DNA of 62,225 nucleotides from Sphingobacteriaceae bacterium. GTDB lineage: Bacteria; Bacteroidota; Bacteroidia; Sphingobacteriales; Sphingobacteriaceae. The notes beneath the pieces were generated by a model. It was not told the DNA's origin. It saw only the letters and a list, made by a program, of their open reading frames with translations, and made no database searches. Positions within the stretch are counted from its first letter, which is position 1; the number at the start of each line of letters is the position of its first letter. The translations under genes and the position numbers were made by a program. This document shows positions 17,583-25,292 of this stretch, piece by piece. The stretch spans positions 1 through 62,225 of the forward strand of contig CANGZD010000007.1 of the NCBI GenBank assembly GCA_947458875.1. Reading direction: 5' to 3'.

Positions 17583-18206
17583 ATGAAAAGATTATTTTTA
17601 ATTAGCTTTCTTTCAATTGGCACTATTTATGTTAGCGCTCAGAGCAGATTTGGCGCCAGAGCAGGTGTAAATTTATCGAAGATCAATTTCGACTATGTCG
17701 ATCCAAGTGTTGAAATTGACAACCAGTTTGCCACTTCCTTTCAAGTTGGAGCTTATGCTGAATTCAAACTATTGCCTAAAATTTTTATGCAGCCCGGTTT
17801 AGAACTAAGCGGCCACGGAAGCAAAATTGTTGACGGCCAGGAAGAAGCAAAAATAAATCTGATGTATCTGAAAGTACCGCTTTATTTCGGAACCAGAGTT
17901 GGATTAGGATTAGGCAGCATTTCATTTGGCGCAGGGCCCTACTTTTCTTATGCTCTTTCAGGTAAATCATCAAGTGGTGGTCAAGATGCTGATATTCAGT
18001 TTGGAAATGCAATGGATGATGATTTGAAACCAACAGATTTTGGTATCAATTTACTCAGTTCCTATCAGTTGCCACTCGGTTTAAATTTCACCTTAGGTTA
18101 CCAACTAGGCCTGAGCAATAACATGCCAAACGCACTTTCTGACCAGATAAAAGCGAAAAACAGTAGTATCAGCTTCTCCGTCGGCTACGCCATCAAGCTA
18201 CCTTAA
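17583..18206 (+). CDS. small outer-membrane beta-barrel protein
   Basis: This 207-residue protein starts at the ATG at 17583 (MKRLFLISF); the in-frame TTG at 17562 would spoil the signal peptide. The signal peptide ends near residue 20 (VSAQ). Alternating hydrophobic and polar strands follow (RFGARAGVNLS, FQVGAYAEFKL, YLKVPLYFGTRVG, INLLSSYQLP), matching the PorT/OmpW-like barrel class common in Bacteroidota, with about eight strands. The function is unknown. It ends in a bidirectional terminator shared with dprA. Confidence 0.85.
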   Translation: MKRLFLISFLSIGTIYVSAQSRFGARAGVNLSKINFDYVDPSVEIDNQFATSFQVGAYAEFKLLPKIFMQPGLELSGHGSKIVDGQEEAKINLMYLKVPLYFGTRVGLGLGSISFGAGPYFSYALSGKSSSGGQDADIQFGNAMDDDLKPTDFGINLLSSYQLPLGLNFTLGYQLGLSNNMPNALSDQIKAKNSSISFSVGYAIKLP

Positions 18207-18222
18207 TTACCGATATTTTGAT

Positions 18223-18258
18223 AAAAAAGCCGGTCTGCAATTGCAGGCTGGCTTTTTT
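18223..18258. terminator. bidirectional intrinsic terminator
   Basis: An extended hairpin pairs GCCGGTCTGCAA with TTGCAGGCTGGC (wobble pairs only), flanked by six A on the left and six T on the right. It can therefore stop transcription from both the barrel gene (plus) and dprA (minus), whose stop codon it touches. Confidence 0.88.
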
Positions 18259-19349
18259 TATGCCAACTGAAATTGTTTCCCTGGCAAGGTGAGCAAGTAC
18301 CCCATTAATTCCAATTCCAAAATGATCATGGCCAGCCTTCCCTGATCCAAACCAGTCTTAAGCAACAAAGCGTCCATTCCAATAGGTGATTCGTCGCGGA
18401 TCATCTCAAAAACCAGAGTTTGATCTTTGTTGAGCTCTTTGAGAATGATTTTGGGTGTTGATGTTTTGTCTTTCACCGCATCCCAACCCAATAAATACTC
18501 CAGATCTGAAGGCTGCGAAATTAATTGGGCTCGATGTGTTTTGATCAGATAGTTACAACCCAAGCTCTGCTCATCATTCACCCTACCGGGAAAAGCAAAA
18601 ACGTCTCTATTGTAAACATTTGCCAATTCGGCGGTGATTAAAGCTCCTCCTTTCGCATGAGCCTCCACTACAATCGTTGCATCGGCCAAACCAGCAATAA
18701 TTCGATTTCGTTTCGGGAAATTCTCCCGATCGGGCTGTGTTTGAGAAGGGAATTCAGTTAGCAATCCTCCACATTGCAGCATTTGTCGTGCAATTGACTG
18801 ATGAGCCCTTGGATAGATACGATCCAGACCATGGGCCAATATGCCAATAGTTTGAAGTTGATGATCCAAACTGGACTGATGAGCTGTAAAATCAATGCCG
18901 TAGGCTAATCCACTCACCACTAAAGGCTGATGATTTTTTAATGATGCTACCAATTCTTCACACAATCGTTTGCCATAAGCAGTAGCCGATCTGGTACCAA
19001 CAATACTGATGATTTTCTGTTGATTGAGATCCGCATTTCCACGATAAAAGAGTAAAAATGGTGCATCCTCACATTGTGCCAAACGTTTTGGGTAGTTTGG
19101 ATCACCAAATTTGATAGATTTGATTTGATACTTCTCTATAAAATCAAGCTCTACTCCTACCCAGTCAAAATCACGAAAATTAAGAATATTGGATGCCAAT
19201 TTCGGACCAAGTCCCTGGACTTCGCATAATTGTAGTTTAGAGGCCTTGAAAACTTGTTCTGCTGAGCCAAAATAAGTTAATAAAGCCCTTGCGGTGATGG
19301 CTCCAATACCCGGAACCCGCGATAAAGCCAATAAATGATAGATAGACAC
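18258..19349 (-). CDS. dprA: DNA-processing protein DprA
   Basis: This 363-residue protein loads RecA on incoming single-stranded DNA in natural transformation. An N-terminal helix-hairpin-helix (about 1-60) is followed by the Rossmann-like DprA core: VGTRSATAYGKR, SGLAYGIDFTAH, LAHGLDRIYP, NFPKRNRIIAGL and GGALITAELA are all present. A C-terminal winged-helix domain (about 300-363) completes the family. Six bases separate it from rsmG, and it is the last gene of a minus-strand unit. No other competence gene lies here. Confidence 0.94.
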   Translation of the reverse strand: MSIYHLLALSRVPGIGAITARALLTYFGSAEQVFKASKLQLCEVQGLGPKLASNILNFRDFDWVGVELDFIEKYQIKSIKFGDPNYPKRLAQCEDAPFLLFYRGNADLNQQKIISIVGTRSATAYGKRLCEELVASLKNHQPLVVSGLAYGIDFTAHQSSLDHQLQTIGILAHGLDRIYPRAHQSIARQMLQCGGLLTEFPSQTQPDRENFPKRNRIIAGLADATIVVEAHAKGGALITAELANVYNRDVFAFPGRVNDEQSLGCNYLIKTHRAQLISQPSDLEYLLGWDAVKDKTSTPKIILKELNKDQTLVFEMIRDESPIGMDALLLKTGLDQGRLAMIILELELMGYLLTLPGKQFQLA

Positions 19350-19355
19350 AAATGA

Positions 19356-19994
19356 TTATTGTGCATGAAAATAAAGAACGAATTTGGTAAGAAAGAATTC
19401 TTGTGAAAAAAATTTACTTATACGATATTTTTTTATACCTCTAATTCCCGAATTGGCAATTTCTTCTTCCAAATCGCCCCCTTTTAGGTAAAGTACACCG
19501 TTAGCAAGGGTATTTTTACCTCCCCTTTTTATTTTGTTTCTGACCCAAGGATAAAAATCTCTGAGCTGTGTCACCGCCCTGGAAATCACAAAATCGAACT
19601 GATCATTTACTTGCTCTGCCCTCATATGGCTTGCTTTCACATTTTTGAGACCCAAGGCTTTAGCAATCTCATTTACTACCTTTATTTTTTTTCCGATAGA
19701 ATCTACCAGATGAAATTGTGTCTCGGGGAAGAGAATGGCCAAGGGAATTCCGGGGAAACCGCCGCCGGTTCCAACATCCAGCACTTTTTCACCTGGCAAA
19801 AATGCAATCACCTTAGCAATCGCGAGCGAATGTAAAATATGATGAAGGTAGAGCATGTCAATATCTTTCCTGGAAATCACATTAATTTGTGCGTTCCAGA
19901 AAGGATATAGTTCGCCTAATTGCTCAAATTGCTGGATTTGTGCCGGGCTGAGGTCTTTAAAATGTTCGTTAATAAGCGATGATGCCGTCTTCAA
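19356..19994 (-). CDS. rsmG: 16S rRNA (guanine-527-N7)-methyltransferase
   Basis: This 212-residue SAM-dependent enzyme methylates G527 of 16S rRNA. The SAM-binding motif VLDVGTGGGFPGIPLAI and the FDFVISRAV segment are typical. The tail from about residue 165 is basic and includes an RGIKKYRISKFF stretch seen in Bacteroidota relatives. Its start overlaps the stop of the sigma factor gene by four bases. Loss of this enzyme gives low-level streptomycin resistance in other bacteria. Confidence 0.93.
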   Translation of the reverse strand: MKTASSLINEHFKDLSPAQIQQFEQLGELYPFWNAQINVISRKDIDMLYLHHILHSLAIAKVIAFLPGEKVLDVGTGGGFPGIPLAILFPETQFHLVDSIGKKIKVVNEIAKALGLKNVKASHMRAEQVNDQFDFVISRAVTQLRDFYPWVRNKIKRGGKNTLANGVLYLKGGDLEEEIANSGIRGIKKYRISKFFSQEFFLTKFVLYFHAQ

Positions 19995-20596
19995 AATCCT
20001 GAATTTTTCTTTCTTTTAATGATGGTGTGCAATAAAATTCTTGCTCTGGAAAGCTGCCCTTTAACCGTATTTCTTGGCAAATCCAGTTGCAAAGCTATTT
20101 CTTCTATTGATAATTCTTCAAAATAAAACAAATTAATCAGGACTCGATAGCGGTTAGGCATGGTGGCCACAATTGCTTTCAATTGTATTTTATTTTGTTT
20201 CTGAATAGACTTTTCTTCCGGATTGAGGCTATCTGAACGAATAAACGAGCTTTGATCCGACCCTTCATGATCTAAAATCTGATCTAAAGAAACATGAGAA
20301 ATGCGTTTTCTCCTGAGGTGATCGATGGCAGCATTGGAAGCCAGCTTAAATAACCAGGTGCTGAATGCAAAATCTGGCTTATAGGCATCTAACTTCTCAA
20401 ACGCCTTGACAAACGTATCAACCGTCAGATCCATGGCATCATCACGGTTATTAACCATTTTGAGCACCATGAAATAAATCGGGTCTTTGTATCGCTCCAT
20501 GATGAGCGCAAAAGCCCTCTGATCGCCTGCTAATGCCTTTAAAACTAAAGCATAATCTTTTTTAGCATTTTCTGAAAAATGCTCATTTATTTCCAT
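19991..20596 (-). CDS. ECF-type RNA polymerase sigma factor
   Basis: This 201-residue sigma-70 family protein has region 2 (about 20-95; YKDPIYFMVLKM and TWLFKLASNAAIDHLRRKR) and region 4 (about 140-195; the helix-turn-helix ELSIEEIALQLDLPRNTVKGQLSRAR). There is no region 1 or 3, as in ECF sigma factors. No anti-sigma gene is adjacent; instead it lies between a membrane glycosyltransferase (10-base overlap) and rsmG (four-base overlap). The target promoters cannot be inferred. Confidence 0.92.
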   Translation of the reverse strand: MEINEHFSENAKKDYALVLKALAGDQRAFALIMERYKDPIYFMVLKMVNNRDDAMDLTVDTFVKAFEKLDAYKPDFAFSTWLFKLASNAAIDHLRRKRISHVSLDQILDHEGSDQSSFIRSDSLNPEEKSIQKQNKIQLKAIVATMPNRYRVLINLFYFEELSIEEIALQLDLPRNTVKGQLSRARILLHTIIKRKKNSGF

Positions 20597-21708
20597 TGCG
20601 GTTTAGTTTTAAACAAAAGCATAAAACTGAGCAGGAGCAGATAAAACTGATAAAAGAAGTCTAAAAAAGGAAAAAACCAACGTAATTCATTGTATTTGAG
20701 TTGGTTAAATAGTTTGGCGTATACAAAAGCGTAGACGATGGTTCTAAATAAATAGATCGACAGTAAAATTCTCCAATCAAATCCTAAAACCAGGAGGCTG
20801 ATTAAAGCCGCATAAAAAAGAATTCCTGAACCTTTCTGAAGTCTTAATTTGAATTGATCCATGAAACTAAATGATCGACTAACCATCATTTTATCTATTT
20901 TTTCCTGAAGATATTTCATCACATCATATTCTCTAAAAGAAATGACCTGAGCACCAGGCCCAATTTCAATTTTCGTATTTTTCGAATTAGCATGCTGATT
21001 TACAAATAATTGGTCTTCACCTAAAGGGATGTGCATGTGTGAAGCAAAACCCTTGGCTTTGAAAAAAACGGATTTTAGGTAGGCCATATTGCGTCCGTCG
21101 CCGGCATAAGCTTTTCCAGCAGCAGCGTAAGCCAGTCGATCACAGGCTCCCATCAAAGTATCGTATTTGAAAAATGAGTTCAAAAATCTTGGAAGCCGTG
21201 CATATTGCACATACGAAATGACGAATTCAGTTTGTTCGTCAAAATTGCACATGATTTCTTTCAACCAATGCTCGGAACAGGGCTGCGAATCGGACTCTGT
21301 GAAAACCAAATGTTCGTTTTTAGCTGCTTTTATACCCATGCTCAATGCAAATTTCTTATTTCTCCTATACCGATCTTGCTCCGGCACCTGTACAACTTTC
21401 AAACGCGGATTTAATGCGCAAAAACTCCTGAGCACTGCCGCGGTCTCCTCACAAGCTGTATCTTTCACCACCACTACTTCAAAATCAGGGTACTCCTGAT
21501 CCAAAATTGATTGTAGATGATTTTGCAGGTGTTCAATCTCATTTTTGGTGTAAACAATAACCGAGACGGGAAGATTGGGCTTTTCAGTTTTATTTTTTGA
21601 AGAATAGCGGGATAAACGCAGCTGTATAAAGAGTAAAAAATACAATTGTAGGGCACTTACAAATAAAAGAAGATAAAAGAGGATTTGAAGCAATGGATCT
21701 TGAAACAT
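20587..21708 (-). CDS. membrane-bound glycosyltransferase family 2
   Basis: This 373-residue protein has an N-terminal membrane helix (about 5-28), a GT-A domain with SVIVYTKNE, FVVVVKDT-like (here FEVVVVKDT), FTESDSQP (metal site) and GEDQLFVNQ, and two or three C-terminal membrane segments (about 290-370). This is the layout of processive or lipid-linked GT2 enzymes in Bacteroidota. The product is unknown. It heads the unit with sigma factor, rsmG and dprA. Confidence 0.88.
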   Translation of the reverse strand: MFQDPLLQILFYLLLFVSALQLYFLLFIQLRLSRYSSKNKTEKPNLPVSVIVYTKNEIEHLQNHLQSILDQEYPDFEVVVVKDTACEETAAVLRSFCALNPRLKVVQVPEQDRYRRNKKFALSMGIKAAKNEHLVFTESDSQPCSEHWLKEIMCNFDEQTEFVISYVQYARLPRFLNSFFKYDTLMGACDRLAYAAAGKAYAGDGRNMAYLKSVFFKAKGFASHMHIPLGEDQLFVNQHANSKNTKIEIGPGAQVISFREYDVMKYLQEKIDKMMVSRSFSFMDQFKLRLQKGSGILFYAALISLLVLGFDWRILLSIYLFRTIVYAFVYAKLFNQLKYNELRWFFPFLDFFYQFYLLLLSFMLLFKTKPQWK

Positions 21709-21830
21709 GTATATTTTAATTGAGGCAGCAAATTTGATATTTTTTAATGATTTTATTGGAAAATGTGAAAATTTAAGGCGCCCAAAACGCTGATTTTTTT
21801 GCTATTTTGCGAGCAATTCCAAACATCCTG

Positions 21831-22961
21831 ATGAAGTTTAAACTACTTGCCAAAGATAAACTCTCCAAAGCCAGAGCTGCCGAAATTACCACCGACCACG
21901 GTTTGATACAGACTCCAATTTTTATGCCGGTGGGCACAGCAGGCACCGTAAAGGCCATTCATCAGCGGGAACTTAAAGAAGATATTGGCGCTCAGATCAT
22001 ACTGGGCAATACTTATCACCTTTATTTACGCCCGGGACTGGATGTTTTAGAGCAAGCCGGTGGTCTTCATCGGTTTAATGGATGGGATGGGCCTATCTTG
22101 ACCGACAGCGGCGGCTATCAGGTATATTCGCTATCTGAGGTTCGTAAAATAAAAGAAGAGGGCGTTACTTTTCGTTCACACATTGACGGTTCTAAACATT
22201 TATTCACTCCAGAGAATGTGATGGACATTCAAAGAACCATTGGCGCAGACATCATCATGGCTTTTGATGAGTGTACGCCCTACCCTTGTGATTATACCTA
22301 TGCTCGAAAATCGATGGAAATGACCCATCGTTGGTTAAAGCGCTGTTGCGACCGTTTCGACAGTACTCAGCCGAAATATGGTTATTCTCAAACGCTTTTC
22401 CCAATTGTACAAGGGTCCACTTACAAAGATCTCCGCCTAAAATCGGCCGAAACCATTGCCTCTTTTAATCGTGAGGGAAATGCCATAGGCGGACTTTCTG
22501 TAGGTGAACCAGCGGAGGAAATGTATGAAATGACTGAGGTAGTTTGCAACGTCTTGCCTGAAGACAAACCACGCTACTTGATGGGTGTAGGCACACCGGT
22601 GAATCTTTTAGAAAATATAGCCTTAGGCATCGACATGTTCGATTGTGTGATGCCTACCCGAAATGCCCGCAATGGCATGCTGTTTACCAGTAAAGGGATC
22701 ATCAACATTCAAAATGAAAAATGGAAGAATGATTTTTCAGTTTTAGAAGAAGATAGTGATCTGTTTGCGGATAAAACCTATTCAAAGGCCTATTTACGGC
22801 ACCTAATTCAATCTAAAGAGATATTAGGAGCGCAAATTGCTTCTCTACATAATTTACACTTCTATTTGTGGTTAATGAAACAAGCCAGAATTAAAATCCT
22901 GGCCGGTGAATTCTACGAATGGAAAAATAAAATGGTGAAACAACTGGCTCATCGATTATGA
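21831..22961 (+). CDS. tgt: queuine tRNA-ribosyltransferase
   Basis: This 376-residue enzyme exchanges G34 for a queuosine precursor in tRNAs with GUN anticodons. The start is the ATG at 21831 (MKFKLLAKDK). The TIM-barrel motifs are present: LTDSGGYQV with Asp92, FDECTPYP, GGLSVGEP and GIDMFDCVMPTRNARNG. The usual C-terminal zinc site CxCxxC is replaced by residues without cysteine (the EEDSDLFADKTYSKAY stretch, about 306-321), while the downstream LHNLHFY histidine is kept. It overlaps the next permease gene by four bases. Confidence 0.93.
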   Translation: MKFKLLAKDKLSKARAAEITTDHGLIQTPIFMPVGTAGTVKAIHQRELKEDIGAQIILGNTYHLYLRPGLDVLEQAGGLHRFNGWDGPILTDSGGYQVYSLSEVRKIKEEGVTFRSHIDGSKHLFTPENVMDIQRTIGADIIMAFDECTPYPCDYTYARKSMEMTHRWLKRCCDRFDSTQPKYGYSQTLFPIVQGSTYKDLRLKSAETIASFNREGNAIGGLSVGEPAEEMYEMTEVVCNVLPEDKPRYLMGVGTPVNLLENIALGIDMFDCVMPTRNARNGMLFTSKGIINIQNEKWKNDFSVLEEDSDLFADKTYSKAYLRHLIQSKEILGAQIASLHNLHFYLWLMKQARIKILAGEFYEWKNKMVKQLAHRL

Positions 22962-24046
22962 GAGATCGGATCAAAATTATCGACGCTTACATCATCCGCA
23001 AATACCTAGGTACGTTTGTCTTTACCCTGGCTATTTTCACCGTAATCATCGTAATTTTTGATATTTCGGAAAAGCTGGACAATTTCTTAGAGAACCATGC
23101 ACCACTAAGCAAAATTATCACCCAATATTATGCTGGTTTGGTTCCATTTTACCTCAACATGCTCTCACCGCTCATCAATTTTATTGCTGTAATTTTCTTT
23201 ACGGCTAAAATGGCCGATCAAACCGAGATTGTGCCCATTTTAAGTGGCGGCGCCAGCTTTAAAAGGTTTTTGAGACCTTATTTCATCGCCTCGAGCATTA
23301 TTTTCGTTGTTTCTCTTGTTTTCAATTTATTCATTATTCCGGAAACCAACCAGTTGAAAATCGATTTTGAGAACACCTACATTGACCCTGTTAGCACCAA
23401 TACCAAAATGCATACTCACATGCGTTTGGACAAAAAAACATACGTGTATATTGAATCATTTGATAACACCAATAAAATTGGCTACCGATTCAATATGGAG
23501 AAGTTTGATGGTCAGTTATTGAAAGAAAAATTAGTGGCAGACCGGATCAGTTGGGATTCTTTAAAAAGAAAATGGCAAATCGAAAATTACTCCATCAGAA
23601 GGATTAACGGACTCAAAGAACAAATGAGTACCGGCTACCGAAAAGACCTGGTTTTAGATATGAATCCGGATGATTTCAAGGTATACGATAACATATATCA
23701 AGCCATGAACATGCGGGAAATTAACGAACGGATCCGTAAAGAGAAAATTAGGGGAACCGGAGTAATGGACAACCTGCTGATCGAAAAGTATAAACGCTTT
23801 ATTTATCCATTGTCGGCATTTGTACTCACCTTAATGGGGGTATCACTATCCTCACGCAAAGTAAGAGGCGGAGTTGGCTTATCGCTCGGAATTGGCATTT
23901 TCCTCAGCTTTGCATACATCCTTTTCATGCAATTCTCAACCATGTTTGCACTCAAAGGTGGTCTTTCACCACTTATTGCAGTATGCATTCCAAATGTAAT
24001 ATTCGGATTGTTGGGTTATTACTTGATGCTCAAAGCCCCCAAATAA
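22958..24046 (+). CDS. LptF/LptG family permease
   Basis: This 362-residue inner-membrane protein of the YjgP/YjgQ family has three N-terminal and three C-terminal membrane segments (roughly 15-35, 55-80, 100-125, and 270-290, 300-325, 330-350) around a periplasmic beta-jellyroll-like domain. LptF and LptG form the core of the ABC machine that extracts lipopolysaccharide for export to the outer membrane. The sequence alone does not decide between F and G. Its coupling to tgt by a four-base overlap is common in Bacteroidota. Confidence 0.88.
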   Translation: MRDRIKIIDAYIIRKYLGTFVFTLAIFTVIIVIFDISEKLDNFLENHAPLSKIITQYYAGLVPFYLNMLSPLINFIAVIFFTAKMADQTEIVPILSGGASFKRFLRPYFIASSIIFVVSLVFNLFIIPETNQLKIDFENTYIDPVSTNTKMHTHMRLDKKTYVYIESFDNTNKIGYRFNMEKFDGQLLKEKLVADRISWDSLKRKWQIENYSIRRINGLKEQMSTGYRKDLVLDMNPDDFKVYDNIYQAMNMREINERIRKEKIRGTGVMDNLLIEKYKRFIYPLSAFVLTLMGVSLSSRKVRGGVGLSLGIGIFLSFAYILFMQFSTMFALKGGLSPLIAVCIPNVIFGLLGYYLMLKAPK

Positions 24047-24047
24047 C

Positions 24048-24968
24048 ATGAATAAGTTATTCAATTTAACCGGATCTAAGCGTAACCTGCTTATCCTCCA
24101 CCTAACCGTTGTAGTTTGGGGTTTTACAGGCATCTTAGGAGCACTCATCAGCATCTCCAGTTTCCATTTGGTATGGTACCGTGTATTGATTGCTTTTATT
24201 ACACTGGGAATATACTTTAAGCTCAGTAAAACGAATATAAAGGTGAGCAAAAGCACATTTTTAAAGCTATTTTTTACAGGTGCCATCGTTGGTGCACATT
24301 GGATTCTCTTCTTTCAATCCATCAAATCTGCTACGGTCTCTGTAGCTTTGGTCTGTTTATCGGCCTTAACCTTATTTACGGCCATTCTAGAGCCCATATT
24401 GGAGAAAAAGAAGATCTCTAAATTGGAGATTTTGACCGGTTTATTCATCATTTTGGGCATTTTCATCATTTTTAAATTTGAGTATCAATACTTCTGGGGC
24501 ATTATTTTCGGTTTATCAAGCGCCTTATTTGCCAGTTTATTCTCCATTATCAATGCGAAACAGGTAAAAAATCGGCCCGCTCCCATTATAGGCTTTTATG
24601 AATTAATTGGCGCCTGGTTCTGGATTTCCCTCTATTTGTTCTTCGCAAATGGTTTTGATAGCCAAATGAGTTTAAATATGTCCGATTTGACTTATTTGCT
24701 CATCTTAGGGACCATTTGTACCGCAGGAGCTTATGTTGCCGGCGTTTCGGTAATGAAGGAACTGACCGCCTTCCGTGTGGCATTAATTACCAACTTGGAA
24801 CCAGTTTATGGCATTCTCCTGGCATTCCTGTTTTTTGGTAAGAAAGAACAAATGACAGGCGGGTTTTACCTGGGAGCTGCCATCGTGATTATCACCATCT
24901 TTTTATTCCCACTGATCAAGAATAAAATTGAACACAGAAGGCTGAAGAAGCAGGCTCCATTGGTTTAG
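24048..24968 (+). CDS. EamA/DMT family transporter
   Basis: This 306-residue protein has about ten hydrophobic helices arranged as two EamA repeats (about 10-140 and 150-295), as in drug/metabolite transporters such as RhaT or YdcZ relatives. The second repeat ends with the conserved LITNLEPVYGILLAFLFFG helix. The substrate is unknown. It begins one base after the LptF/G stop, so it is probably in the same transcript. Confidence 0.9.
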   Translation: MNKLFNLTGSKRNLLILHLTVVVWGFTGILGALISISSFHLVWYRVLIAFITLGIYFKLSKTNIKVSKSTFLKLFFTGAIVGAHWILFFQSIKSATVSVALVCLSALTLFTAILEPILEKKKISKLEILTGLFIILGIFIIFKFEYQYFWGIIFGLSSALFASLFSIINAKQVKNRPAPIIGFYELIGAWFWISLYLFFANGFDSQMSLNMSDLTYLLILGTICTAGAYVAGVSVMKELTAFRVALITNLEPVYGILLAFLFFGKKEQMTGGFYLGAAIVIITIFLFPLIKNKIEHRRLKKQAPLV

Positions 24969-25292
24969 TTTTTTTAAAGAGTTACTATAAAAATTTCCTG
25001 GCTTGCTCCACCCCGGGGTAGGGGATAGCTCGTACAACTTGCCAAAAACTTTTAGCATCATTTTGCAAATTTTTAAGTACGATTCAGTCGGATATTACGT
25101 TTATAAATGGATGAGAAATAGAAGAAAAGATTCCTGTGCAAAAAACAGATAAAATCGCTATTTTTGATCATAATTAAGAACAATTAATGCTAAATAATAT
25201 CAATTATAAAAACTTATAAATCAATTATTTACAAATTAATAATAAAGTAATATTTTAAATAAAATACAAGTTTATACTAATTTTAATAGCAA
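24969..25292. other. 324-base AT-rich gap without genes
   Basis: No coding frame is visible. The first third contains a small GC palindrome (CCACCCCGGGGTAGG, around 25009-25023) that lacks a following T-run. The last 150 bases are extremely AT-rich, with runs such as AAAAACTTATAAATCAATTA, and lead directly into the long barrel protein gene. They could hold an upstream A/T promoter region, but no exact TAnnTTTG box was found. Confidence 0.4.

Noticed and set aside
25009-25023. GC palindrome CCACCCCGGGGTAGG as a terminator
   Set aside because: It has almost no loop and no T-run follows, so it does not fit an intrinsic terminator.
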